The translations under genes were made by a program, and so were the position numbers. From Janthinobacterium sp. PC23-8 (GTDB taxonomy: Bacteria > Pseudomonadota > Gammaproteobacteria > Burkholderiales > Burkholderiaceae_D), in the NCBI RefSeq assembly GCF_002250505.1, contig NZ_NJGY01000001.1, forward strand, positions 1 through 64,000: a stretch of DNA of 64,000 nt. The letters are read 5' to 3'. Under the pieces are notes generated by a model. That model did no database searches. It was not told the DNA's origin and saw only the letters and a list, made by a program, of their open reading frames with translations. This document shows, piece by piece, positions 1-9,596 of this stretch. Every line of letters starts with the position of its first letter. Position 1 is the stretch's first letter.

Positions 1-1724
1 ACGCCGACCAAGCCCAGGTTGCGCACCGCACCAGTGGCGCCGATATTGCCGAACAGGCCCACGGGGGCGGTGTCGGTGCGGGCGATGGTCAGGCCATGCA
101 GCTCATGGCCCAGGCCATCGAAGGCGCCGGCAAACGGCGCGCCATCGCTGCCGATCGGCATAAAGCCGCTGTTGGCATTCCAGCCGCTGGTGGCGCTGAG
201 GTCGAGATTGCTGCCCAGGGCATAGCTGCCGCCCAGGCCCAGGCCCTGCAGGTCGGTGCCGGTGCTGCTGCCAGGCGCGCCCAGGCTGTTGATCACCGTG
301 TACACGGTCGCCACGCCGTCGCTGCCCTGTTTGGTGCTGAAGTTCTGGCCCGACGGCAGGTCGACTTCGGCCTTGACGTTGTAGGTAGCGGTATTGTTCG
401 CCGCTACTGCGCTCTGGCCATATTCCAGCGCCAGGCTGGCCGTGCCGGCGCCGCGCAGCGCGCGGTTGATATTGATGCTGTTGTGGGCCGTGAGCGTAAG
501 CGTGTTGGCGTTCCACGCGATATTGTCGTTGACATTGATGTCGCCGGCTCCTGCGCCCGTGGCCAGGGTCTGGATGGTGACATTGTTGCTCTTGAGCGCA
601 TTGGTATAGAACGCGCCGGTCTGGTCGCCGTCGGTGGCGGCAATCGTGAAGTCGGTCGGATCGATCAGCCAGGTGCCGGTCAGGCCCTTGCTCGATGCCG
701 TCGTAACCTTCAATGTGTCATCGAGCTTTACATGCGCGGCCGAGGTGTCGATAAAGCCGCCATTGCCGCCGTCGGGCGCGCTGGCGTCCAGGGTGCCGGC
801 CGCGTTCACCGTACCGCTTTGCATGTCGCCCAGCAGTTTGATGGTACCGCCGCGCGTGTCTATCGTGTGCGCCTCGATCACGCCGGTGTTGTTGACCACG
901 GTTTTGAGCAGCTTGCCGGCGGCCTGCGCCGTCATCACCACGCTGCCGCCATTGGCCCGGATCAGGCCGCCATTTTGCACCAGCGCGCCCACCGCGCCGC
1001 GGTCCACCGCCACGTTCAGCAAGCCGTCGCCAGCCACATCGAGCGTGATCGCCTGGCCGGCGGCCAGCGCCACCGAACCGAGCCGCGCCTGGATCGTGCC
1101 TTCATTCGACACCTGCGCGCCCAGCAAGGCTACAAAACCGCCCGGCGCGCTGAGCGCGCCCTGGTTCAGCACTTTGCCCGCGCCATTGCCGGCAAATTTG
1201 TAGTTGCCCGACATAAAGTCGGCGTTGTTGATATCGAGCGTGGAGGCCACCAGGCCGGCCGTATTGACCGACGCGCCCTGGCCGAACAGCACGCCGTTCG
1301 GGTTGACGATAAACACCTTGCCGTTGGCCGACAGCTTACCCAAAATCGTGGTGCCGTCATTGCCCAGCACCCGGTTCAGGGCCACCGCATTGCTGTTGGG
1401 CTGCACGAACTGCACCGACTCGCCCTTGTTGATATTGAAGTTGGCCCAGTTGATGACCGCGTTCTGGCTGCCCTGGTGGATCACCGTCGAACCGGGCGCA
1501 CCGCTAATGTTTGCCTGGCCCGCCACCACCGTGCCGCCCGTCGGTCCGGCCAGCGCCAGGCTGCCGTAGCCGAGCATCAGCGCCGCCGCCATGCTGGTCA
1601 GCGCAAAATGCGCGCCGCCGCTACTCCCGGGCATGGAGCGCTTGCCGGCCGATTTGACGTTTTCGGAAACGGCGGCATAGGCGCCCGTGGCCTGGTTCCA
1701 GATGGAGCGGTAGATGCGGTTCAT
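1..1724 (-). CDS. Filamentous hemagglutinin-like adhesin, 5' part (TpsA exoprotein), truncated by window edge
   Basis: Secreted adhesin of two-partner secretion, exported by a TpsB partner not in the window. About 574 codons are visible and the frame is open to base 1. The N-terminus MNRIYRSIWNQATGAY is an ESPR (extended signal peptide region), followed by a hydrophobic signal segment ending near ALAG (about residues 38-60). Then comes the hemagglutination-activity/TPS domain with NPNGVLFG and NWANFNI motifs (about 60-200). Further in are the WLIDPTDF segment typical of large FHA proteins and a GLUG-like repeat (GAFDGLGHELHGL) near the visible end. The start is the only ATG giving the ESPR. 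No clear Shine-Dalgarno sequence is seen, and an AT-rich inverted repeat lies about 100 bp upstream. The size and the true C-terminus cannot be judged. Confidence 0.88.
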   Translation of the reverse strand, partial: MNRIYRSIWNQATGAYAAVSENVKSAGKRSMPGSSGGAHFALTSMAAALMLGYGSLALAGPTGGTVVAGQANISGAPGSTVIHQGSQNAVINWANFNINKGESVQFVQPNSNAVALNRVLGNDGTTILGKLSANGKVFIVNPNGVLFGQGASVNTAGLVASTLDINNADFMSGNYKFAGNGAGKVLNQGALSAPGGFVALLGAQVSNEGTIQARLGSVALAAGQAITLDVAGDGLLNVAVDRGAVGALVQNGGLIRANGGSVVMTAQAAGKLLKTVVNNTGVIEAHTIDTRGGTIKLLGDMQSGTVNAAGTLDASAPDGGNGGFIDTSAAHVKLDDTLKVTTASSKGLTGTWLIDPTDFTIAATDGDQTGAFYTNALKSNNVTIQTLATGAGAGDINVNDNIAWNANTLTLTAHNSININRALRGAGTASLALEYGQSAVAANNTATYNVKAEVDLPSGQNFSTKQGSDGVATVYTVINSLGAPGSSTGTDLQGLGLGGSYALGSNLDLSATSGWNANSGFMPIGSDGAPFAGAFDGLGHELHGLTIARTDTAPVGLFGNIGATGAVRNLGLVG

Positions 1725-1812
1725 GGGATTTTCAAGGAGTTACCGCAGTCTGCTACGGCCATCTTTCGCCAGGATAGCGAAAATTTCTTGCAATGATATC
1801 ATTTCCCATTGC

Positions 1813-1839
1813 CAATATTTTATCTTGGATAAAATATTG
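1813..1839. promoter_or_regulatory. Perfect 11-bp AT-rich inverted repeat upstream of the adhesin gene
   Basis: CAATATTTTAT, a 5-nt spacer (CTTGG), then ATAAAATATTG. It sits about 90 bp upstream of the adhesin ATG, in the 240-bp gap between that gene and the relA 3' end. There is no T-tract next to it, so it is not an obvious intrinsic terminator. An operator or part of the adhesin promoter is the likelier reading. Function is inferred from position only. Confidence 0.35.
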
Positions 1840-1964
1840 ATAAAATTAACATCGATGCTTCATGGAAAGAAGGGACGTCCCCTGCCGGCGCAGGACGCAT
1901 CATGAGGAGCAGGGAGACAACAAGAAAGCCAGGCGGCAAGCAGCCGCCCGCACAGGAACAACTG

Positions 1965-4220
1965 TCAGCTGCGCCGCGCTTCGAGCACGCCGCTGACATC
2001 CTTGATCACATTCAAGGCCTTGAGCAACTGCGCCGTCGAGCTGATCTCGGCCGTAAAGGTCATGCGGGCCTGGCCCTTGGCGCTTTGGGTGTTGACGCCG
2101 ATGACGTTGATTTTTTCACGCGAGAAAATCTCGGAGATATCGCGCAGCAGGCCCTGGCGGTCGCCGGCGAGGATGAAGATGTCGACCGGGTAGACCGTAT
2201 CTTGCCCGCCGGTGCTGCCCCACTCGGTAAAAATCACGCGCTCGGGCGCCTTCGCGCGCATTTCCTCGAAGTTCTTGCAGGTGGCGCGGTGGATCGAGAC
2301 GCCCTTGCCGCGCGTCACAAAACCGACGATGCTGTCCGGCGGCGCCGGTTTGCAGCATTTGGCCAGCACCGTCATCAGGCCTTCCGTGCCAACCACCAGC
2401 ACGCCGGACTTGGCGCCCTGCTCCACGCTGGAGGCGCGGCTTTTGCCGACCAGCACCGCGTCCTCCGGCTCCACCACTTCGCCCGTGTCGTGCAGCGCCT
2501 GCTCGACATGGCGCAGGCTGAATTCATCCTTGCCGACCGCCAGAAACAATTCATCGACCTTGCCAAAGCCCAGCTTTTGCGCCAGCGCTTCGAGGTTGAC
2601 GGCCGTCTTGCCTTCGCGCTGCAACGATTTTTCCACCAGCGCGCGGCCGTGGCCCAGGGTTTCCTGGATATCGATCGCATGGAACCAGGCGCGGATTTTC
2701 GAGCGCGTGCGGGTGCTGACGGCGTAGCCGGCGCCGAGCCAGTCGCGCGACGGCCCGGCCGTGCCCGGCGCGCCCTTGGCGGTAATGATTTCGCAGGTCT
2801 GGCCGTTTTTCAACTGGGTGTTCAGGGGCACCATCACGCCGTCGACCTTGGCGCCACGGCAACGGTGTCCCACGTCGCTGTGCAGGTGGTAGGCAAAGTC
2901 GACCGGCGTGGCGCCGACCGGCAATTCCAGCACGCGCGCCTGCGGCGTCATGACGAAAATACGGTCATCCAGGGTGGCGGACTTGAGCTTTTCCACCCAT
3001 TCGCGCTGGATCTCTTCCTGGCCGACAACGGCGTCGGCCACCTCGGTTTTCCAGGCCAGCAACTGGCGCAGCCAGGCGATCTTTTCGTCGTATTTTTGGC
3101 CTGCAAAGTTCGAGCCGCCCTCTTCCTTGTAGCGCCAGTGCGCGGCCACGCCGTATTCGGCAAAGCTGTGCATTTCATTGGTGCGGATTTGCACTTCCAG
3201 CGGCCGGCTGTCGTCGGCCATCACCACCGTGTGCAGCGACTGGTAGCCATTGGGTTTCGGACGCGAAATATAATCGTCGAATTCCTTGGGGATCGGGGTC
3301 CAGATATTGTGCACCACGCCCAGCACCGTATAACAGGTCTTGACGTCGGCGACGATCACGCGAAACGCGCGCACATCGTACAGTGCCGTGAAATCGAGTT
3401 CCTTGCCGCGCATCTTGTTCCAGATGCTGTAGATATGTTTCGGGCGGCCGAACACTTCGGCCTCGATGCCGGCCGCAGCCAGCTCTGTCTGCAGGCGCAA
3501 AATGGCCGAGGAGACAAAGCCCTCGCGCATCATGCGTTTCTCTTCCAGCATCTTGGCGATGCGTTTATAGGCTTCCGGCTCGATGAAACGGAACGACAGG
3601 TCTTCCAGTTCCCACTTCAGCTGCCAGATGCCGAGCCGGTTGGCCAGCGGCGCGTACAGGTCCAGTGTTTCCCGGCCGTATTCGCGCGTCATGTCGTTGA
3701 ACAGCTTGATCTCGGCAAAGTAGCGCAAGGTGGTCACGCACGACGCCAGGCGCACCAGCACCACGCGCATGTCCGAGGCCATGGCCAGCAGCATCTTGCG
3801 CAGGGTTTCCACTTGCGCCACGGCCTGCTGGGCCGCGTTCTTGCCGCGGCCGCCGGCGCCGCCCGCATACGAGCTCTGGTTCAGCGCGCGCAAGCGGATC
3901 AGCTGGCGCACGCCGGTGGCCAGGTCGCACACCTGCTTGCCGAAACGCGGCTCGATATCGGCCGCCGTATCGGGCTCCAACAGGGTCAGCTCGAACATCA
4001 GGCCGGCGATGCGGGTTTCCGCATCGCTGCGCAAGAAAGCCAGGGTGGTGGCCACGCCGATGGCAAAATCAAGCGCGGGGCGGCCGACAAAGGTCTGCTT
4101 GTCGCCGTAGGCCTCGGTGGCGTAGGCGAGCGCATCGAGCACGCGCGCGCTGTCCGGCGCACTCAGGCCCTCGACCAGTTGTTCCGAGGTGGCGCTATTG
4201 GGGGCCGAAGTGGAAACCAT
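1965..4220 (-). CDS. relA: RelA-type (p)ppGpp synthetase
   Basis: Stringent-response enzyme transferring pyrophosphate from ATP to GTP/GDP on stalled ribosomes. About 751 aa from the chosen ATG. The order is a degenerate hydrolase domain (no HD pair in the FELTLLEPD region, so probably hydrolase-dead like RelA rather than SpoT), a synthetase domain with the RPKPNGYQSLHT motif, a TGS domain (VFVMTPQARVLELPVGATPVDFA), a helical/zinc-finger-like region with a Cys-Cys pair (AKCCKPAPPD), and a C-terminal ACT domain. The ATG at 4220 is preferred over one at 4259 because AAGG lies 5 nt before it and the longer form would overlap the RidA gene by 32 bp. It sits 7 bp after that gene, so the two are probably cotranscribed. 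Confidence 0.93.
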   Translation of the reverse strand: MVSTSAPNSATSEQLVEGLSAPDSARVLDALAYATEAYGDKQTFVGRPALDFAIGVATTLAFLRSDAETRIAGLMFELTLLEPDTAADIEPRFGKQVCDLATGVRQLIRLRALNQSSYAGGAGGRGKNAAQQAVAQVETLRKMLLAMASDMRVVLVRLASCVTTLRYFAEIKLFNDMTREYGRETLDLYAPLANRLGIWQLKWELEDLSFRFIEPEAYKRIAKMLEEKRMMREGFVSSAILRLQTELAAAGIEAEVFGRPKHIYSIWNKMRGKELDFTALYDVRAFRVIVADVKTCYTVLGVVHNIWTPIPKEFDDYISRPKPNGYQSLHTVVMADDSRPLEVQIRTNEMHSFAEYGVAAHWRYKEEGGSNFAGQKYDEKIAWLRQLLAWKTEVADAVVGQEEIQREWVEKLKSATLDDRIFVMTPQARVLELPVGATPVDFAYHLHSDVGHRCRGAKVDGVMVPLNTQLKNGQTCEIITAKGAPGTAGPSRDWLGAGYAVSTRTRSKIRAWFHAIDIQETLGHGRALVEKSLQREGKTAVNLEALAQKLGFGKVDELFLAVGKDEFSLRHVEQALHDTGEVVEPEDAVLVGKSRASSVEQGAKSGVLVVGTEGLMTVLAKCCKPAPPDSIVGFVTRGKGVSIHRATCKNFEEMRAKAPERVIFTEWGSTGGQDTVYPVDIFILAGDRQGLLRDISEIFSREKINVIGVNTQSAKGQARMTFTAEISSTAQLLKALNVIKDVSGVLEARRS

Positions 4221-4227
4221 GGTGGCC

Positions 4228-4578
4228 TTAACGTTCCGCAGCGATGATGACGATTTCAACCAGGCATGCCGGATTGGCCAGTTTCGCTTCGACGGTGGCG
4301 CGCGGCGGCGTGTGGCCAGCGGCGACCCAGTCGTCCCACACCTCGTTCATGCCGGCAAAATGCTGCATGTCGGCGATATAGATCTGGCACGACAGGATGC
4401 AGGTCTTGTCGCTGCCCGCTTCCGCCAGGAGGCGGTCGATGTGGCCCAGCACTTCGCGCGTCTGGCCATTGATATCCTGGGTGGTGTCTTCGGCGATCTG
4501 GCCGGCCAGGTAGATGGTGCCGTTATGGATGGCGACTTCGGACAGGCGTTTGCCTACGTGCAAGCGGGTAATTTCCAT
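4228..4578 (-). CDS. RidA/YjgF-family protein
   Basis: 116 aa, the full length for the YjgF/YER057c/UK114 family, whose RidA members deaminate reactive enamine/imine intermediates of PLP enzymes. The PPRATVEAKL segment (about residues 90-99) carries the family Arg, and EIVIIAAER matches the usual C-terminal strand. This is a diverged subgroup, so the RidA activity itself is not certain. Seven bp separate it from relA downstream, and a 45-bp gap separates it from the hydrolase upstream, suggesting one minus-strand transcription unit. Confidence 0.85.
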   Translation of the reverse strand: MEITRLHVGKRLSEVAIHNGTIYLAGQIAEDTTQDINGQTREVLGHIDRLLAEAGSDKTCILSCQIYIADMQHFAGMNEVWDDWVAAGHTPPRATVEAKLANPACLVEIVIIAAER

Positions 4579-4623
4579 GCTATTTCTTTCGTTTGTTTCA
4601 AAATCGGTAAAACGCAGCCGCAG

Positions 4624-5505
4624 CTACTTGTTCAACAAAAACTGGCGCACGATGGCGATCTGCTCGTCATGGATAAAGGTGGGCGCGTGGCCGACGCCGG
4701 CAATTTCCACCAGTTGCGCCTTCGGGCCGCGCTGCAGCATGGCTTGCGCCGTGGCGTGCGACAGCAAGTCCGAGTCGGCGCCGCGCACCAGCAGGGTCGG
4801 GCAGCGCACGGCGTCGTAGGCGGCCCACAGCATGGCTTCGTCGCGCGCGGCCGATTCCGGCGTGGCCGAGCGGAACGGCAGCGCCAGCCCCATGTCGTAA
4901 TGGCGGCGCCAGCAGCCATCGGCATCCTGGCGCAGCACGTCCTGCGCCAGCTTGTGCCATTCAAGCTCGGTGTGCGGGCCGAAACTGGCCGACACGTCGC
5001 GCACAAACTGCGCACCCTGTTCAAACGTGTCGAAGCGCAGGTCCTGGCCGATATAGTCGCCGATGCGCCGCAAGGCCTCGGGCGCCAGCGTGGGGCCGAT
5101 ATCGTTGAGGATCAGCTTGCTGACCGGGCTGTGCGGCAAGGACGCCAGGCCCAGGCCGATCAAGCCGCCCATCGAGGTGCCGAACCAGTCCACCGTCTGG
5201 CGCTCGCCATTGGCCAGCACGCGCGCCAGCAGGGTCACCATGTCGCTCACGTATTGCGGCACGCGGTAGAACTCGGGGTTGGCCAGCCAGCCGGAACGGC
5301 CGCGCCCGACCACGTCGGGGCAGATCACGCGGTAGTCGCTGGCCATGGCTTGCGCCAGGCTGTCGAAATCGTCGCCCACGCGCGTGACGCCATGGGCGCA
5401 CACCAGCACATCGGGATTGTCGGGCGCGCCCCATTCTTTATAGGACATGCTGTGCAGGCCGGCCGGCGAAATGCACTGGACGGTGTGGATACGGGCTTCG
5501 ATCAT
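4624..5505 (-). CDS. Alpha/beta-fold hydrolase
   Basis: 293 aa from the ATG at 5505. The catalytic triad is visible: nucleophile Ser111 in GTSMGG, an acid in RGADSDLL (Asp244 or 246) and His273 in GVGHAP. The oxyanion HG motif is in AHGVTRVG, about residues 38-45. This is the MhpC/haloperoxidase-like branch that cleaves esters or C-C bonds; the substrate is unknown. An upstream in-frame ATG at 5526 adds only seven residues and has no better ribosome site, so the exact start is uncertain. It lies upstream of the RidA-relA pair and is divergent from dctA across a 280-bp gap. Confidence 0.85.
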   Translation of the reverse strand: MIEARIHTVQCISPAGLHSMSYKEWGAPDNPDVLVCAHGVTRVGDDFDSLAQAMASDYRVICPDVVGRGRSGWLANPEFYRVPQYVSDMVTLLARVLANGERQTVDWFGTSMGGLIGLGLASLPHSPVSKLILNDIGPTLAPEALRRIGDYIGQDLRFDTFEQGAQFVRDVSASFGPHTELEWHKLAQDVLRQDADGCWRRHYDMGLALPFRSATPESAARDEAMLWAAYDAVRCPTLLVRGADSDLLSHATAQAMLQRGPKAQLVEIAGVGHAPTFIHDEQIAIVRQFLLNK

Positions 5506-5785
5506 GCGAGTTCCAGGTGGTGTCATCGATGGAAAAACAGCGGCGCGCCGTGCCCCCTGACGGGTGCTGCGCGCAAGCCTCTGGCGAAGTGTAGCGCAGC
5601 GCGGGCAATGCTCCAAGCGCACGGCTGAATTGGTCCGCCTTTGCTGCGGCGCAGCATGCCCACCATCGATTTCCCATTGTCTGATACCCGATATACAAAA
5701 TGTGCATATCTGCGGTTATCCACAATTGAGCGGGCGAACCAATACGCGGATGATCGCATCCATCAACCCGCAAGAGGAGACTTCC

Positions 5786-7087
5786 GTGAAAAAACCATTC
5801 TACAAAATCCTGTATGTACAGGTGCTGTTCGCCATCGTGGCCGGCGTGCTGCTGGGGGTGTTCTATCCATCGAACGCCGTCGACATGAAGCCGCTCGGCG
5901 ACGGCTTCATCAAACTGATCAAGATGATCATCGCCCCGGTGATTTTCTGTACCGTGGTGTCCGGCATCGCCGGCATGCAGGACGTCAAGAAAATCGGCCG
6001 CGTCGGCGGCAAGGCCCTGCTCTACTTCGAAGTCGTTTCCACCTTCGCGCTGGCGATCGGCTTGCTGGTGGCTAATATCCTGAAACCGGGCGCCGGCTTC
6101 AACGCCGATCCGGCCCACCTGGACGCCAAGTCGATCGCGCAATACACGCACGCCGAAGGCCTGACGACCACCGACTTCCTGATGAACATCATCCCGAAGA
6201 CCTTCGTCGATGCGTTCGCCAAGGGCGACATCCTGCAAGTGCTGCTGATCGCCATCCTGTTCGGCTTCTCGCTGTCGCTGCTGGGCGAGCGTGGCCGTCC
6301 GGTCACCAAGCTGATCGACGAACTGTCGCACGCCATCTTCGGCATGGTCAACATCATCATGAAAGTCGCTCCGGTCGGCGCCTTCGGCGCGATGGCCTTT
6401 ACCATCGGTAAATACGGCCTGGCTTCGCTGATCCCGCTGGCCAAACTGATGGGCTCGTTCTACCTGACCTGCTTCCTGTTCGTGTTCGTGGTGCTGGGCC
6501 TGATCGCCCGCTATACCGGCTTCTCGATCGGCCGCTTCCTGCTGTACATCAAGGAAGAACTGCTGATCGTGCTCGGCACCAGCTCGTCGGAATCGGCCCT
6601 GCCGGCCCTGATGAAAAAACTCGAACGCCTGGGTTGCTCCAAGCCGGTCGTTGGCCTGGTGGTGCCTACCGGTTACTCGTTCAACCTGGACGGCACCAAT
6701 ATCTACATGACCATGGCCGCCCTGTTCGTGGCGCAAGCGACCAACACGGAACTGACCATCTGGCAGGAGCTGACCATCCTGGGCGTGGCGATGCTGACCT
6801 CGAAAGGCGCTTCCGGCATTACCGGCGCCGGCTTCATCACCCTGGCCGCCACCCTGGCCGTGGTGCCGACAATCCCGGTGGCCGGCATGGCGCTGATCCT
6901 GGGCATCGACCGCTTCATGAGCGAATGCCGCGCGCTGACCAACTTCGTCGGCAACGGCGTAGCCACCATCGTCGTGTCGAAATGGGAAAAAGAGCTGGAT
7001 ATGGACAAGCTGCACAGCGAGCTGGCCCATCCGACCAGCCCCGCCGATGATGCTTACATCGCACCCGCAGTCAGTATCGTGAAGTAA
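5786..7087 (+). CDS. dctA: C4-dicarboxylate:cation symporter DctA
   Basis: Inner-membrane proton-coupled importer of succinate, fumarate and malate (DAACS/SLC1 family). 433 aa, close to the 428 aa of E. coli DctA, with about eight membrane segments and two hairpins. The serine-rich hairpin [10 protein letters not shown] lies near residue 264, NLDGTNIYM near 299, and the HP2 motif [10 protein letters not shown] near 340. The GTG start is chosen because AGAGGAGA ends 5 nt before it and the protein then begins [10 protein letters not shown] as in the family; a longer open frame upstream is non-coding in character. It is followed directly by a strong terminator. Confidence 0.95.
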   Translation: MKKPFYKILYVQVLFAIVAGVLLGVFYPSNAVDMKPLGDGFIKLIKMIIAPVIFCTVVSGIAGMQDVKKIGRVGGKALLYFEVVSTFALAIGLLVANILKPGAGFNADPAHLDAKSIAQYTHAEGLTTTDFLMNIIPKTFVDAFAKGDILQVLLIAILFGFSLSLLGERGRPVTKLIDELSHAIFGMVNIIMKVAPVGAFGAMAFTIGKYGLASLIPLAKLMGSFYLTCFLFVFVVLGLIARYTGFSIGRFLLYIKEELLIVLGTSSSESALPALMKKLERLGCSKPVVGLVVPTGYSFNLDGTNIYMTMAALFVAQATNTELTIWQELTILGVAMLTSKGASGITGAGFITLAATLAVVPTIPVAGMALILGIDRFMSECRALTNFVGNGVATIVVSKWEKELDMDKLHSELAHPTSPADDAYIAPAVSIVK

Positions 7088-7101
7088 GCTTTCACTAGGC
7101 C

Positions 7102-7137
7102 AAAAAAACCCCGCAGAGCGATCTGCGGGGTTTTTTT
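7102..7137. terminator. Bidirectional intrinsic terminator between dctA and the TonB receptor gene
   Basis: Nine-bp GC-rich stem (CCCCGCAGA / TCTGCGGGG) with loop GCGA, flanked by A7 on the left and T7 on the right. It can therefore terminate dctA on the plus strand and the convergent receptor gene on the minus strand. Confidence 0.93.
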
Positions 7138-7169
7138 ATGGGCGTCATCCATGTCACCCATTTTTAACG

Positions 7170-9515
7170 TTAGAAACGGCTGCTCAGCTGCACATACACC
7201 GTGCGCGGCTGGGCCACGTATTTGCCCAGGTTGTTGTCGTCGAAGGAGCGCGTGAAATAGCGGCGGTCGAACAGGTTTTTCACGCCCAGGCTCAAACGCA
7301 ACGCGGCCGGCAGGCTGGCAATATCGACGCTGCCGCGCGCAGCCCATACGCCGTAGCCGGGAATGCGGCCATTGTTGCCGGCAGCATTTTCCGCCACGGT
7401 GTTGGCGCTGTCGGCGTACTGCCCGCCTTCGAACAGGCCATCGACGCTGGCACGCCATTTGCCGCCCTTCCAGGCCAGGCCGGCCGTGCCTTTGTGGCGC
7501 GGCGAAAACGGCACCTGCTTGCCGAAGTTCGGGCCATCTTCCTTGATGGCCGCGTCGACCAGCGCATAGCTGGCGTAGACATCAAGCCCGTTACCCAATT
7601 CATACTGCACGCTGCTTTCCAGGCCGCGATGGCGCGTCTTGCCGCGTGCGTAGACGCTGTTGTTTTGCTGGTTGCTTTCGTACTGGTTGCTGAAACGAAT
7701 CAGGAACAGATTGGCATCGAGGCGCCAAGGGCCTTGCTGGTAGCGCGTGCCCACTTCCCATGAGCGGGCTTTTTCCGGTTCGGCGCCGCCGCTGACGACG
7801 GCATTGGCCATTTTGCTGTACTGCACCGTGCCAAACGAGCTGTCGCCGCTGGCATACAGATTCCACGCATCGCTGACGTGATAGATGGCGCTCAGGGCCG
7901 GCAGCAGCACATTGTAGTTGCCGCCGTCGCGCTTGCCGGTGAGATTGTTGTCCTGGTACGAGCGGATGCGCTCGTTGCGCAGACCGGGCGTGACGGTCCA
8001 GCTGCCGACATCGATGCGGTCGTCGATAAACAGCGCGTGGGCGCGTGTTGAGCCCGAGGTATCGCGGTCGATCGGGCTGCTTTCGGTTGGCAGCATGGCG
8101 CCGCTCTTGAGGCGCCAGTAGCGCAGCTCATGGCTGGACTCGTCGACAAAGCGGTGGCCGACGCCGATTTCATGGCGCACCTGCCCTGCCCGGAATGCCT
8201 GCGAGTAGCGCGTTTCCACCCCGCGCACTGTGTAGTTGCGCGGCGACAGGGTCAGGTTGCGGCCCTGGTCCAGGTAGCCGCTGCGCAAGGTGTCGGTATA
8301 AAACGCCTGCATGGTGAACTGGCGCTGGCGGTCGGGCTTGTATTCGTAGGCGAGGCTGGCCAGGTTGCGCCGGCCCCAGAAATTGTCATGGGGCCGCGTC
8401 GACTGATACGGGTCGCGCGCAAAGGCGGCGCTGGTCAGGCCGCCCGGCATGTCGGCTTCGCCGTCATAGCGCTGCAGCATGGCCGACACGCTGCTGGCGC
8501 CATCGATGCGGTAGCGCCCTTTGAGGATCAGGTCGTCGATCGTCGTCTCGCTGCGTTCGCGCCAGTCGCTGCCGCGCACGCCGCTGTACAGGACGGCGCC
8601 GCCCAGGCCGTTGTCCAAGGTGCCGCCCAGCATCAGGCTGGTGTGCGTCCTGATGCTGTCGCTGGACGAGGACGGGCTTTGTTCGGCCTGCACGCTGGCC
8701 TCGGCCGAGGCCTTGTCAGGGATCGCACGCGTGACGAAGTTGACGATGCCGCCCACGTTTTGCGGACCATAGCGCACGGCGCCGCCGCCGCGCACCACGT
8801 CGACCGCATCCATATTGCCCATGGAAATCGGGGCGAACGACAATTGCGGCTGGCCATACGGCGCGAACGGCACCGGGACGCCGTCCATCAGCACGGTCGA
8901 ACGGGCCGCCAGGCGCGGGTTCAGGCCGCGCACGCCGAAGTTCAGGGCCATGTCGTGGCTGCCCGTGCCATTGTTGGCAGGCGCCGACACGCCAGGGATG
9001 CGATTGAGCACGTCACGCGCATCGGTCGCGCCCAGGCGCACCATCTCGTCGCGCCCCACCACATCGCGCGCGCCGCCATGTTCAAAGCTCGAGTGCGCAT
9101 CGGGGTGGGCCAGCCAGTTGCCGACCACGGTAATGACCGCCATGGCCTGCTCACGCGTTGCCGCCGCCTGTACCCGCAGCACATAGCTGCCCGGCGCGCG
9201 CAACACCGCTTCCAGGCCGCTGCCGGCCAGCAGCAACTGCAAGCCCTGTGCCGGCGTATGGCTGCCCGCCAGGGCGGGCGCATGCTTGCCATCGGTCAGA
9301 CGGGCGTCGGCCGACAGCGCGATGCCGGCTTCGCTGGCGAAACGACTCAGCGCCGTGCTGAGCAGCCCGGCCGGCAAGTCGTACTGGCGAACCTGGCCGG
9401 CATCGGCGGCCTGCAAGGAAGCCGGTGCTTGCACGGCAAGGGCCGGCAGCGCCAGCAGGGCAAGATGGATAGCCAGGGCCAGCTGGTAACGGCGTGGGGC
9501 GGTAGAGGATGACAT
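7170..9515 (-). CDS. TonB-dependent siderophore receptor with STN signalling domain (FecA-like)
   Basis: Outer-membrane ferric-siderophore receptor, 781 aa. The signal peptide is at 1-28. The secretin/TonB N-terminal (STN) domain at about 43-115 (YDLPAGLLSTALSRFASEAG) marks a transducer receptor that talks to a FecR-type regulator. A plug domain (about 150-275) and a 22-strand beta-barrel ending in Phe follow. AAAGGA lies about 4 nt before the ATG. It is the last gene of a sigma factor-FecR-receptor unit, 81 bp after the fecR-like gene. By analogy with FecA, substrate binding sends a signal to release the ECF sigma. The ligand cannot be read from sequence; ferric citrate or a hydroxamate are both possible. 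Confidence 0.92.
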   Translation of the reverse strand: MSSSTAPRRYQLALAIHLALLALPALAVQAPASLQAADAGQVRQYDLPAGLLSTALSRFASEAGIALSADARLTDGKHAPALAGSHTPAQGLQLLLAGSGLEAVLRAPGSYVLRVQAAATREQAMAVITVVGNWLAHPDAHSSFEHGGARDVVGRDEMVRLGATDARDVLNRIPGVSAPANNGTGSHDMALNFGVRGLNPRLAARSTVLMDGVPVPFAPYGQPQLSFAPISMGNMDAVDVVRGGGAVRYGPQNVGGIVNFVTRAIPDKASAEASVQAEQSPSSSSDSIRTHTSLMLGGTLDNGLGGAVLYSGVRGSDWRERSETTIDDLILKGRYRIDGASSVSAMLQRYDGEADMPGGLTSAAFARDPYQSTRPHDNFWGRRNLASLAYEYKPDRQRQFTMQAFYTDTLRSGYLDQGRNLTLSPRNYTVRGVETRYSQAFRAGQVRHEIGVGHRFVDESSHELRYWRLKSGAMLPTESSPIDRDTSGSTRAHALFIDDRIDVGSWTVTPGLRNERIRSYQDNNLTGKRDGGNYNVLLPALSAIYHVSDAWNLYASGDSSFGTVQYSKMANAVVSGGAEPEKARSWEVGTRYQQGPWRLDANLFLIRFSNQYESNQQNNSVYARGKTRHRGLESSVQYELGNGLDVYASYALVDAAIKEDGPNFGKQVPFSPRHKGTAGLAWKGGKWRASVDGLFEGGQYADSANTVAENAAGNNGRIPGYGVWAARGSVDIASLPAALRLSLGVKNLFDRRYFTRSFDDNNLGKYVAQPRTVYVQLSSRF

Positions 9516-9596
9516 GGAGTCCTTTCAGTTGAAATTCAGCGTTCTCTTGTTTGCCAATCGAGCGCTGAAAAGCGGAACTCCGTTTGAGAAATATTT

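Noticed and set aside
96-1796. Long open frame on the plus strand opposite the adhesin gene
   Set aside because: It is the antisense shadow of a GC-rich gene; the minus strand has an ESPR, a signal peptide and the TPS domain.
1902-4247. 781-codon open frame opposite relA
   Set aside because: Antisense shadow with His/Gln/Arg-rich composition and no domain; relA on the other strand is unmistakable.
5631-5645. Possible sigma-54 promoter before dctA (TGG...TTTGCT)
   Set aside because: GG and GC are 9 bases apart instead of the required 10, and the -24 element lacks the TGGCAC core.
5716-5724. Perfect DnaA-box 9-mer (TTATCCACA) upstream of dctA
   Set aside because: A single copy with no second box, AT-rich unwinding region or replication genes nearby; a chance match is likely.
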